This document shows positions 1-11,800 of a stretch of 64,000 bases of DNA, piece after piece; the first letter of the stretch is position 1, and each line of letters starts with the position of its first letter. Source of the stretch: Symsagittifera roscoffensis (lineage: Eukaryota > Xenacoelomorpha > Acoela > Convolutidae); contig NC_087070.1 of the NCBI RefSeq assembly GCF_963678635.1, positions 4,312,539-4,376,538 of the forward strand, given 5' to 3'. The notes beneath the pieces are model-generated. The model saw only the letters and a list, made by a program, of their open reading frames with translations, did not search any database and was not told the origin of the DNA. A program made the position numbers and the translations under genes.

Positions 1-1070
1 GGTTCCAGGCTCAAAGCTGTTTTTTTCTTGCATATTGGAAGCTCTTTTAGCAATTATTCGGAGTCTTAGAAGGAAAATTGTGCTCGAAGATATTTTTTCT
101 TTTCTCGAGGATATCTTCGTTATAGTTTCCAATGAGTATTCTTTTGTATAACTATTCTTATTAAGGTGATAGCAGTAACAATAAACGATCCGAATAATGC
201 TTCATTAGATGCAAATTAGATCCAATAGATCTTGATAATACTTCTGAGGGAATTTGTGAACGAAAAATTGAAAAATGTTGAAAATTGTATCCATTTTTTT
301 GTCAAAAACTAATTGAATTAAGTTGAAGGCCAGTCAAAATATTCTGGACTTCTCACCTACAGAGAGAAGAAAGGTCGTTGCGTTGAGTTCAATCTCAGAG
401 TTTGTCCTTTAAACATCCGTGGTCATCATCTTGATCACTCTTTATCTACACTCGACTTCAAATTCAATCAAATGGCGACCCAATCTGCCACTGAACTCTA
501 AAGAACATTTACTATCGCCGCCCCCCTAGAATTACTAATTAGACAAGTTATGAAATGATACAACAAAATGGGTAATACTAACAGCATAGCTCGGTACACA
601 TGATGTGACATAGTTTCATTCGCCCTGTGGGTGGACTAAAACATGGTACGGATGATAGATAGACAAGTGACTTTTTGAGATATTTACTTATAAGCTAATT
701 TCAAGTCAATTGGAGTGAGTGTCTTGCAGACTAAAATAGACATCGTAAACCCCTTGGTTTGTTTGACTAGTTAGCCCCTTATCAATGAATGACGCTGCTT
801 ATGTGAGTCTATCACCTCAGTTCCTAAGTGAGTTGTGTCAATCTGTCGCTTTTTGCGGATCAGCTTCTAGTTGGTCGAAAGAGTCTAACTAGATCGACTG
901 AAATCTGAAATGCAAATACGAAAGTTGCCAACTGCAATTTTGTGTTACAGCCAGATTGCAGAAGTTGCTCAAATGACTGATGTTGACAGGTGACAGTTGA
1001 ATGTGAATTAGGTTCCAATCATCAGAGATTGTTCGAAGAATGATCGGCCGAAAATCTAGTTCTTGATGCT

Positions 1071-1140
1071 AGTTTTATAAGCACAACATAGCTTAAGACA
1101 TATTTTAACATGTCTTAAGCCATGTTGTGCTTATAAAACT
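1071..1140. repeat. Near-perfect hairpin, 31-bp arms
   Basis: The arms are 1071-1101 and 1110-1140. They are reverse complements with one mismatch, separated by an 8-base loop (ATTTTAAC). The arms read AGTTTTATAAGCACAACATA and onward. At 70 bases overall it could be a small foldback MITE or a hairpin RNA. No flanking target duplication was recognised, so the class is open. Confidence 0.8.
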
Positions 1141-2925
1141 TGAGACATATTTATGCAAAGTCTGAGTCAGTATTTTTCACTATGTTCAGAAACATGGTAG
1201 GTAAAATTCATCTGATAGTTTTATTTGACTGTGATGTTAGCTTTCGAAGCCAACTTTTTGGGCTTCCTTTTGCTTCTCAGGCCAAAAATTAGCTGTAATT
1301 TTAATCGAAAATAAAAAGAATGGGATAAAAATAGAATTTTTAAGCGAAGAAGGAAGTCGGTTGTGAAACCATGTTTAGTATCAAAGGTAATTGCAGTACA
1401 CATCCTGATTCTAATCAGGCCGCTAGTAATGCGCTTAAGGCTACACAGTGCAGAGGGGGGGTTGTTGTGAGAGTGGGGCGTTGTCTGCGGAAGTAATGAG
1501 CGGCCATAAAAGCCACCCTAAGACCATAAGACCATAGTGATGGAACAATGATTAGGATCAGAAGATAATCCCCAGACATGCATTCACTCTTGTCCAGACA
1601 CCATGACTAGATCGGATCAGAGTATCGTCTTGTCTAATTCCCAACTAACCTACTGTTTCTTTTTAATTAACAAATTTTCAGTTTGAAACTTGTCACCTGG
1701 CTTTGGCAAATTTTTGGTAATTTTAAAAAACGACCAAAAAAGTAGTTTGACCAACAATTTTAGGAGTTCTAAACAAAATGAAAATAAACCAATCATAGCA
1801 AAAGCATTGAAAATGTCTGCTTGTTGAGCTGTATGCCAATTGAGATAGTTTCAAGAGAATAGTAATGAGTGAATGAGATAGAGAGGCAGACAGTGTGGGG
1901 GAAGGTAGACGACAGTGGGATTAGCAGACAGACCTTCCCACTGTCAAAGGAAAGAACAGACAGACGACTGACTCTGACTGACTGCCATTATTGTCAATTC
2001 TTTTGAACTGCATTGTTGCAGTGCAATCAGTCTGAACAAACGTAAACAACAGAAACCAACTAACTAACCCAGAGAACAAACGGATTAAACATGTTGACCA
2101 TAATCACCAACCGCTAAACAGAAAATTTAAAGCCCACTAACATCAGGCGAGTTGGAATAAATAGAAAATAGACTGCAGAGTTGAGAAATTTTTTTTTGCC
2201 CAAAACAATTCCCGTTTCACGAAAAAAAAAATATATATATCGAAAAAAATATATATATATTTCTTTTTCAAATATTTACCGAGGTTTTTTCTTAATTTCT
2301 AACCGTACCATTTTTCTAACCTTTTCATAAATCTTTCGATCTAATTTGATAGTTTTTTGAACTTCTAGACTTGGTTGAAAATAAGCTCAAAATTGAAGTT
2401 TTGCTTGTGGTTTTTGGGTACTCGACTACCTGGTCAGTTGGGTTGTTTTGTGTGGTGTGTGGCATCTGATTAGAACTTGGTTCAACTAAATTCACTCGGA
2501 AATTTAACTGCCTGCTCCAGTCGACTATTGCCAGACGACTGTTGCCAAATGCCAAACACAATCATTACCACACCACAACTATACATTACAACAAAATGCA
2601 GACTTAGCCAAAGTAAATCTAGGTTGTATTATACATATATAATCCAGATTGTATATAAAATAAACGCCAGAGGAAAAGTGAACAAAAGGCACTTTGGCGT
2701 TGTCCAAATTGAATGAAAACATGTTCGCAGTGAAAGTAAAACATCGTAAACCACTCGACTCATATGAAGGTCGTTAAACGTGATTAATGTCGTTTAGGAT
2801 TCAATAACAGCCATTTAGGCCAACACCTGATTTCTATCCAGTTTCACCCTGATTCGATAATTGCTGGTTTAAGCACTAGAACCTTAAACCTTCAAACACT
2901 GACAATTATCGTTATTGCCTTATCA

Positions 2926-2986
2926 TGTGTGCGCGTGTGTTTGTGTGTGTCTGGTGTGTGTGTATTTGATGTATGTATGTATGTGT
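2926..2986. repeat. GT/GTAT microsatellite
   Basis: An interrupted (GT)n tract passes into (GTAT)n. It is simple sequence upstream of the first visible PKNOX exon, with no coding signal. Confidence 0.85.
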
Positions 2987-3263
2987 TTGACATTTAGATT
3001 AAAAAAAATGAAATTTCAAGATTTTGTGACAAAAATTTAAATGCTTTTGAGTGAAAATGCATTACGTTCCGCAAACATACCGAATCATGGACATCATTAT
3101 ATCCATATATTTTTTGTTGAATTATTTCTAAGCTTCGCGCACTAGAAAAACTTAAGGACAAGTTTCATTTATTTTTTATCGCGTGAAAACAATGGCTCCT
3201 GAAGAGTCTCGAACTTCCTACCTCTCTGTTCGTGGACTACAATTGTTGCTATGTTTGTTTCAG

Positions 3264-3435
3264 CCATCCTCTGTTCCCTTTGCTGCAGCTGCTATTCGAC
3301 AAGTGTGAGACGGCCACTAACAGTGCGGAGTGTGCGTCTTCTGCTTCATTTGACCTTGACATTGAGAACTTTATCCACTTGCACGAGAGAGACAAGAAGC
3401 CATTCTACTCAGACAATGCAGATGTCAACGACGTG
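3264..3435 (+). CDS. PKNOX: PKNOX (PREP) exon with first PBX-binding block (HR1)
   Basis: This is an internal coding exon of a TALE homeobox transcription factor that acts in the nucleus with PBX partners. The translation starts HPLFPLLQLLFDKCETAT, the signature of the MEIS/PKNOX N-terminal domain. The following SASFDLDIENF and KPFYSDNADVNDV match PKNOX better than MEIS, where the equivalent stretch reads SFNEDIAVF. The acceptor is CAG ending at 3263, and the first base completes a codon begun in the previous exon. The donor is GTACGT at 3436, after a full codon. In vertebrate PKNOX and MEIS this block, together with the next one, binds PBX and masks its nuclear export signal. That role is inferred from the family. 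The exon reads through cleanly at 57 codons, and its frame continues into 8595. Confidence 0.93.
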
Positions 3436-4111
3436 GTACGTCATAGAATAATAAGTATCTAAAAATTGCAAAAATAAAACTAAATTTAAAGAAAATACTT
3501 TTTTTGAAAGCAAGAATTTCCCCTCATGGCGTTAAATTTACGAGCTGCTGAAACAATTATAAGTTTTTCAGTTTTATTGAACATAGTTTTTCTGGGCGGC
3601 AATTTTTATCTTTTCTTGTTTATTTAGTTGAGCTACCGAGTTGAATTGAAAATAAAATACCAATTTTGGAAACTCGGATCTCAAAATTACAACAATCCTC
3701 TTCAGGTTTTACTCGTATTCTTTTGCGCTTTCACTTGTTTTTTTTTTGCTTTTCTTCTTGTATTTACAAGAGGCTGTGCTCTTTGTTGAACCAAACAGCT
3801 GGACTTCGCCAGAATCAGAGAAAAACTGAAAATGCGCCTCACAGCAAATAACAAACAAGCACATGTTCTTAATGAAGTAGACGAAACGATTTTTCTGGTC
3901 TGGCCAAGTCGATTTTTGCACGACGGGACATCCCTCTCATCAAATTAGAATTAAGTCGTAGACCGCAAATTAACACACGAGAACAAATGCACTTCATCTA
4001 GAGAATAGAGTGTAATAGCATCATCGAGAAACTAATTGAGACTATTAGAACTGAGTTCACAGAGGTAACTGAGTTCTCAGAGGTAACAGAGTTTTTAAAG
4101 AGAAACAAAAC

Positions 4112-4546
4112 TGCTCGTATCAGGGCGAAGCCCTGAATGTTCCGACTGCCTTTTAAGGTCTATGAAGGAGTTATAACATGGAAAATTTAAATGTAGTGAA
4201 ATAAAATTCAACTTTTTTTTTCCAAGAAATTTGAGGTTTTTTGTGAAAACACCCCCCACACGCCATATTACGTACAAATTGATAGATTTTGCTCCTATTA
4301 ACAAATCAATAATGGCATATAATCTTCCTCGAACCAATTTGGAACGATTTCTAAGACGGATTAAATCTCGCTTACGCGTGAATAGCGCGAAATATATTGC
4401 GCGTTAATTGTCCCAAATTGGCCAAAATGGCCATCTTTAAACCCCCATAACTTTTCAAAAATGGCTAGTTAAAAAGTCGAAATTTATTTGAAGAAAAAAA
4501 ACCCACGCCGAGCACAAATATTCCGTTACTTTCGTTACGAAAGTCG
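4112..4546 (+). repeat. Dispersed repeat family A, copy 1
   Basis: The left edge reads GCTCGTATCAGGGCGAAGCC. The right edge carries TTCCGTTACTTTCGTTACG, which includes the palindromic CTTTCG/CGAAAG pair. The core has a GC-poor palindromic stretch around GCGCGAAATATATTGCGCG and the phrase CCAAATTGGCCAAAATGGCC. The same elements recur in inverse orientation at 28341-28837 and in other copies. No protein was found. The family looks like a non-autonomous mobile repeat, but its class is unknown. Confidence 0.75.
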
Positions 4547-5989
4547 AATCAACAAAGTTTTTAGAGTCAGGATGTTTGTTGTTTCATGCACATCCATAAA
4601 AAGCGACAAGGAACCTAAAAATTGTTTTTTTTGCGCGAATTTTTGTACTCCAAAATTTTTGTAAAAAAGTTTTGTTTTTTACAAAAAAAAATAGGCAAAC
4701 AGTTTTTTTATTAGAACAGTTTTCTTCCGACTTTCAAAGATTACTGTTTGAGAATAGTTTCTTCTATTTTCGGTCAGTTTGGACATTTTTTAAAATGTTT
4801 TTTCACCTATTTTTTTTATCACGCGAAAGATTTTTAGGTGTTGAAAGTCAAAAGATACAAGGATAGGTGGCTGCTGTGCAAGTAGCACAAAATGTTTCAA
4901 CCAAACCGATGGAAGAAAAGAGTAATTCGAAAAAATAATCAAGCTTTTGCAACATGTCAAAGTTTCCTATTTTTTGTAGAATGGACAAAGTGAATCAGGT
5001 AAAAAATGCTAGAACGAGGGATAATTTCAATTAAAAAGTATAGTTAAAATATTGTTAAAATTGTTGTAGAATTAAATTTAGGGCGTAATCTTCTCATCAA
5101 AATTCAAAATTGAGACGCGTTTTTCTCGATACTGAGAAACCATTTGTGATGTTTTAAGAATCCTAATTGCGACCAATAGGGTTTCCATATGACACCACAT
5201 TGGAAGTCCGATGAGCTGAACTTATGCTGTAATGTCAGTGACGTGATCAGTACAAAAAATGAATTTTTTGCAATCATTGCTCAGTAAATTATGAAGCTTA
5301 CAACGTGCCAATTTGAGATAGTTGGTGTGCGCTAGATTTCTATTAAAGTATGGCGTACACGCTGATTTCATCTGGCACAGAAAATATTCCACAGTGATTT
5401 GCGGCAAACTACTTGAAGTAACCTATGTGTTGCAAGATGCAAACTGTTTAAATTTCTTCTTGGCATTGCTTGGGGCAAGAATTTCAAAAATGGAATCAAT
5501 TTTATTTTGAAAGTTTCATCAAATTTTCAAACAATGTTTTAATTCATTAGGCAAAAAGGCAATTATAACATTTAAGGCTTCGCATGGTACGAATAGTCCT
5601 AATTTTTGTTCCGACTTTCAGTCAATTTTCGGCGATCGATATATTAGTTTTTGACAAAAATTTTTTATGCCCCGTTGAAGATATTCACTCTGGAATCAAA
5701 TATAAAAAGATATTTTACCTCCGATTGTTTTTTGCGAAGTTCTGGTAGTTTGAAAATGCCATTCAGTTCTGGATGCCATTCAGTGTGCATAAATTATTTT
5801 TTGTAAAAATTGACCCTAAAATTTTGAATGATTTGATTTTTTTGAAGATGTTTCCACAATTGCAATTTCAAATACAAAAAACATTATTTATGTCTAGTAA
5901 ACAATCAGTTGAATCAATTCAGCAAGCCGTCATTCAATTTGGAATGATTTCTGTTGCGGATTAATTTGCCGCCTTTGCTGCAGATAAAT

Positions 5990-6225
5990 AGAAAGCTCTT
6001 AATTTAGCTCACTTTAATTATCCCAAATTGGTGGTTTTCAAACCTATAATTTTGGAAAATTTGATTTCAGTTGCTTTTTTACTTTGGGGCTAAGGGCAAC
6101 AATTTTTTCAGATGACGTTGAAAATTCCGTAAAGAACCGTTTGTTAAAAACTGGAAATTTGTCTCAAGAAAAAACCTCAAGCTTAAATATCCCGTCACTT
6201 TTTTCGATGGTGGGTGCAAAAACTG
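5990..6225 (+). repeat. Dispersed repeat family A, diverged copy
   Basis: It retains, in the same order as copy 1, a TTTAATTATCCCAAATTGG core and a downstream block resembling the AAATATTCCGTTACTTTCG edge, with clear divergence. It looks like an old copy, truncated on the left. A related fragment may begin near 5575, at GGCTTCGCATGGTACGA. Confidence 0.45.
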
Positions 6226-8594
6226 AAACTGGCGTGAATATTTGGCACTTTAGTTTTAAGCCGGATTAGCAATTTGGCTGCATCATTTTGCGCCACTTGC
6301 TAGCTAAAGACAAAGATGTTTGAAATTACATGAGTGATGGAGTGGATTTGATTTTGTTGCCATCTCTCAACCTAATGACATGCAATAGAAACTGAATGCA
6401 GTCCATCTGCCTATATGGCAAACACCCGGGGAGGAAGGGAAAGGATAGGCGAAAGAACGATAGAGGGAAGGGAGAGAGATAGATGGGAGATATTTGAGAT
6501 AGATCCCACCCCTAAGTCGCCCAAAGGCCACCTTACATTCATTATACCAACCCATACCACCACACATACCAATCACATGCCTCCAACCCCTAGACCAATC
6601 TACTAGCCGAATATTCAGCTGGCCCACTTAACTATTTCGCTAAACTCAAGTTCGAAAAATTGAAGTTTAAAAAACTGATTTTTTCAGAAAATTTAATTGA
6701 TTTCGAAAAAAAATGACCCTTTAATTTCAAAAAATTGAATGGACAAGTTCAAAAAAAATTATTTACCAAAAATTTTTTGGACTTAAATTAATGTGAATTG
6801 TTTTTTGAAAACCGAAGAATTTCAATCTTAAATGTAGAATTAATAAAGGAACTAGAAGTGTTCGGCTAAATAGAAGGTCAGCCTTCGTCTCTTGTCTTCT
6901 CTCTTTGTTAGCTCCAATGGATCTTGCTTTGATATGATGCCGCCCTTTGGGACTAGATGCACTGCTGTCATGCACTGTCAGTTACGATTCTAATTGTCCA
7001 AATTACACACGACATCATCAACCCAACTCCCCCAAGAGACTTGAATTAAACAGCCCCTCCCCTTTTCACAAGCCCCTCTTAGCTATACTGCTGCGGAGTC
7101 CAACCCCCGACCCGATCCGACAAATAAAAGCGCCCCCTTGCTGTTTTCTTTTTTCAATCCTATACTATAATGCAAATCCCTAAAGAGGTATTTGAGTCAC
7201 AACTCAACGTGTCATGTGTAAAAATGATTGAAAGTGGCTCTTTCTATTATCAGAATTGATGCTAAGTTTATTCAAAAATAGAACAAAGAAGTATCCTTGC
7301 ATTCAATTATTTTCATTGCAAGATGATTTGGGAATCGAATCGATCTTTACTTGCAAATCTATTCCTATTTTTTCGAACTTGAGAAAATGGAAAAATTGTT
7401 TGTCGGTTTAAAATCGTTCGCATTTTTTACTCAAAAACTGTTTAGTAAATAGGTCGACAACTGTTGGTCTGATATTTTCGGCTCATTGACCCCATTAGAC
7501 ATTTAGGTTTTGAAGATGATTGGGGGGACGGGGGAGGGGGTTGGGAGATTTGATGTGATATGCATATTCATATAGGCTCAACTTTTCTTCTGTTCTGTGC
7601 TGTCTCACTTTGTGTAATGAAGCACTGGAGAATAATAGTAGTAAGGAACGGGGGGACATCAGCATAGTCTAATTGGAAAAGTATCCTGGGGAAAGGAATA
7701 TCCCTCAATTAAAATGGAAATTAATTCAATGCCTATTTTATATTTTAATCCCAATTACCCATACAAAGCACCACATCTCATATAACGCTACCCACACTCA
7801 AAAGAATCCAACCCCCCACCCAATATTCACATAACCCCAGCCCTGTCAGGGTATTGTCGATTGCATATGCCCTACCTACAATTTATGTCTCGCAGTAATT
7901 TTCATAATTTTTATTGTACATTTTTACTTTTTTGTCAGTAATTTCCTACATTTTCCCATTAATTTCCCAGCGAAGCTCTTAATTTAGAGACTCCTTTGTT
8001 TCAAGCGTGTGTGGGGTTTCTAGTCGCTCTTAAATTCTGAAATGGGGATTAAGTGTCCGGTTCGTGTTTCAAATTAGCCTCTTGCTAATTCCAAACTGAC
8101 CCCAACAAGTCCTAATTGGTTTGAGTTTGTGTCATCAGCAGAGAAAGGAGGCTGGCAGAATTCCCGCGGGTGTTGTGCTGATCTGCTCTAATTTTTATCT
8201 ATAAAATGCATCACCCGTCGCAATTCATTCAATCATGGTAGCATGGCGCCCGAATAGAATATTCTAAAATTGAAATATCCTTTCAATTTGTTTTCGAATG
8301 TCAGTCTGACAATTTTTCCTATTTAATTTTGCGCTAAATCGGGAGGAAACATGACGAATAAAATGAAATTGTGTGTTTGAAAATGACCGCAGTGCTAACG
8401 TGCTTCTGACGATCAAAATAACGAAAAATGCCAAAAAAAATTGATCAGAATCAAGAGTGGCCAAAACAACTTTTTAAACACGAACTGTGCACATTGATAA
8501 TTAATATTGTAACTTGATTAGTGTTTATATTTTAAATCAAGTTTGAAAAATATAGCTTCTCTGATATTTATTTTTATGTGTATGTGTGTTCCAG

Positions 8595-8813
8595 ATGATC
8601 CGGGCAATTCAAGTGTTGCGCATCCACCTTCTGGAGTTAGAAAAGGTCAATGAACTGTGTAAGGACTTCTGCCAGAGGTACATCGCCTGTCTCAAGAACA
8701 AGATGCAGAGCGACACACTGTTGGGCTGTGGGGCCGCCGGCACTCCCGGAGGAGCTCTCTCCCCCACCTCACTACACCACCAGTATCCCCTCTCCGACAG
8801 CCCCAACTCACAG
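8595..8813 (+). CDS. PKNOX: PKNOX exon with second PBX-binding block (HR2)
   Basis: This 73-codon exon lies between CAG at 8592-8594 and GTTAGT at 8814, phase 0 at both ends. It begins [18 protein letters not shown] and continues [19 protein letters not shown]. That is very close to vertebrate PKNOX1 and distinct from MEIS, which has [28 protein letters not shown]. This amphipathic helical block is the second half of the PBX-interaction domain. The exon ends in a serine/proline/glycine-rich stretch closing with SPNSQ, which joins LQLS of the next exon. The result, NSQLQL, is the same motif that vertebrate PKNOX1 has at this place, and it confirms the long splice. The ATG at 8595 is an internal methionine and not a start. 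Confidence 0.95.
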
Positions 8814-11800
8814 GTTAGTCACATCTACCATGTAGATGTCAAACAAGAGGTTGCAGGATCCAATCCAGCTGATGTCATATTTTTGAACTTTTTTCATGTC
8901 TTTATTTGGGAAATGTTGCCTGTTAGACTGCAAACTGGTGCGTTTTTTTCAATTTTTATTCAGTTAACTGGTATTGTTCTAATTCATTGTTCGGCTTTCT
9001 TTTCATCTATTTTTATTCAATTTGGTCAGATTTTTCCCGTCTTTTTTGAACATATTGGCGAGTTTTGCACAGCTGAGTTTTAAAAGCTCTGTTTATTGGC
9101 ATTTCTGAAACTCAATATTAGTCAATTTGTTTGTCACTAAGCGGATAACTGAATTAAGTGACTGTTTATTGAATTCCGTTGCGCCAGCTAGTCCGAGCAA
9201 ATAATCGGAAGCGAGTCTCAATAATGCAAAATATTGTTTTTTCTTCGGGCTTATTTGACTTTTGTGCTCTCCGCCGGGCATTCAATGCATAAACATTGCT
9301 TATAACTCAAATTGAGTTTAATAAGCCATATTGTTCCGAGCTTGACAGTTTGGCTTTGTTTATTAAAACGTCAGAACGCAACTGTTTTTGTGTATTCAAA
9401 TTGCGCTTAATAATAAATCAAAAGCCAAAATAAATAAATTTTCAACATTTTTTAATACTAATTGACCGAACGATTTGCGTAAAATGTTAGTAAATAGGTA
9501 GTTTTCACCCAAAAATATGACATGCTCCGAATTTTTATTGGCTGTTCTCAAATTTTTTCGTTCAAAAATTGGCAGATTTTTCTCTGAAAATATATTCAAA
9601 TTAACTAGCTGATCGCTGATCTCATTTCTTATCAAATTTTCGATTATTTCTGTTAATTTTTTTTGTTTGACATTTTGTTTGACAATTAAAAAAAAATGAA
9701 AATTTCGAAAATTTTTCGAAATTTTCTCTGGCCTTTTTAGGTCGACCAAATTGATTTTCATCGTTCTCCGAAAACACTAAAAAGACGCTCCCACCTCAAA
9801 ATGAGTAAATGTGGCGCCATGAGTAAATGTGTCTATTGGTTCAAAATGGATACCGTTAAATAGTACTAAAAGATGATCCTTCGGGCGGTGAGGGGGTCAA
9901 ATATCTGACAAGTTATGCGCCCTCCCCCCGTAAATCCGCCCTTTTATTGGACAATCTTTACTGACAAAATGTGAACACAATCGATTGACCAGAACTGTTG
10001 GTAATAATTGATTTACGACTAGAGTGGATCTTCTTTTATGACTAGTTAGCGATCTGTCCTTCTTTGTCCTGTTGAAATATTACGAGTATATATAACTGAC
10101 TGCGAGTGTCGCTGGCGTGATTTAGAATAACAGTCTGTGCTTTCATAAACCTGTTCACATTTGTTATTTGTCGTAATCTTTAAAACGTCACTGAATGGTT
10201 TTAAGCTTGGATCTTGTGCACTAGACCGAATTGACAGTTCAGCGAATGAATGATGGTGTCATAATTCTTCTATCATAATACAAACCATTTGATAGAAAAT
10301 TCTCAGTTTTTGCTCCTATATTTTTCATGTTTCGCTTTTTGCTCGATACGATACGCTTTACTACATATTTTTAAGTAGATTTGTTTTTTACTGCAAATTT
10401 TGGTTCTGTTGTGATTGGTAGTCTAAAGCAAATACCCGATATGAGAAACTGTTTCGAACATCCGAACTTTCATCAAAATTACCTTATTATATAAAAATTT
10501 CGGATTTTTTAAATGGTGGTTAAATGGGGGTTAAAGCCATAAGAACTCCCAGTTACCTTTGCCTAGTAAAGCTGTTTTTCGGATGTTTGCACCAGTTTTT
10601 CTTTTTTCGGTTGTTTGACCTATCGGTTGCTTGCACGATGCCCTGTAACTGTTATGTCAGTCATTGGAATGGTACAAAATTTATTTGTAAGCTCTCATTT
10701 AGTACTTAACTGCAGCAGTTTTGACTTAAAGACGTCTAGTGTATCTGGGGGTGTTTGTTGGCCGAATAGATCGAAGATGTTGATTTGCGATATGTGGGTA
10801 AACTTTGCCCAGTCACTAATCAACCAGAACGTTTTCAGTCAGTTTAAGAGATCCGCCCCTCAAATCAGGCTGAACAAATGCTATTTCGGCTGAAGTTTAA
10901 TTGCGTTCACAGAGCATGCTTAACTTGGTTGCAATCCTCAACTGTTTAAGCTCCATTAATTTCAATATTTTGATGAGCAATTTTTTTAAAAATGTTTTGG
11001 ACAATGTATGAGATTTTTTTGGAATGTCCTTTAGCACCATTTGAGTTGGCACTCAATTTCAACCGAAGATTCTTAATAGGTGCCACATTTTAGCTGTAAA
11101 AAAGAATTTGTTAATGATTATTTTTTAGTGCAAACCAGATGATTTAGTTCTTTCTGGAGCTAACGAGCTAAAAACGACCTTGTATTCTTCGTGTCAATGT
11201 AGTCTTTTTTATTTATTTAACTCTATTCAACTTCTTGCTGGAAGCTTTACAAGCTTCAGAACTGACTCTCAAAATCAACATAAGTAAGCCAAGCAATCTT
11301 TCGAGACATGCGCAGTAAACCTTGGGTTTAGATTTAGGTTCTGTTTCTGGCTTAACTGGCTTCTACTATTTCTCTGGCTTCTTTTCACTCTTTGAATTAA
11401 GTTACCGTCCCTAAATTTCGTCTCTAGGCTGTCCAGTTTGTTGTAGTTTGAGAAAACAACAACTTGTCATTTATAAAGTCACGACTTGCAGTTCGCATAT
11501 ATGAACTCGTTTTATTCCGCAACTGTTTCAATCATTCCAAATTCACCCGCCATTTTCCCCGTTTGTTGGACGACAGGAAAAACTAGGACAGGGCAATAAA
11601 ACGTTAATTTATTCAACTAGTTATAACCCAACTGCTAACTTGCTTTATAACCTGCCCCGAATGACTTTATGAGCTGTGAACTATGTTCGGAGCTTCACAG
11701 AGTCGAAGCTAGATAGAGCCGACAAAGAAAAGGAAACTTAAGTTTTAAAAAAGTTATTTTTTTTTTTCACATTAAATATAATCACAAAGCTCCCAAAACA

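Larger units (their letters stand above)
1..3263. other. Upstream or intronic DNA of PKNOX, no gene seen
   Basis: No coding exon was recognised. The first exon seen downstream begins with the third base of a codon, so a coding exon ending in phase 2 must lie before it. I looked here for an exon end resembling the vertebrate PKNOX stretch just before the HPLFPLL motif and found none. That exon is therefore probably further upstream, or too short or diverged to see. The stretch holds a strong hairpin at 1071-1140, an A/T-rich dinucleotide tract near 2220-2262 and a GT-rich microsatellite at 2926-2986. Open frames here are short and low in complexity. Confidence 0.5.
3436..8594 (+). other. PKNOX intron, about 5.2 kb
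   Basis: Donor GTACGT at 3436 and acceptor CAG at 8592-8594 give a phase 0 intron. It carries an 18-bp tandem duplication at 4051-4086 and two copies of a dispersed repeat family (4112-4546 and about 5990-6225), described separately. The rest is AT-rich with short spurious frames. A C/G-rich stretch around 6400-7180 has open frames on both strands but no recognisable protein. Confidence 0.8.

Noticed and set aside
2477-2716. 79-codon plus frame as the missing PKNOX N-terminal exon
   Set aside because: No similarity to PKNOX N-termini and no phase 2 donor at a suitable place.
8586-9083. Long plus frame continuing past the PKNOX exon
   Set aside because: The exon ends at 8813 by donor and family alignment. 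The remaining residues are intron read-through rich in Phe and Ile.
9396-9761. 121-codon minus frame
   Set aside because: Lys/Asn/Phe/Leu composition matches AT-rich chance frames, and no motif was found.
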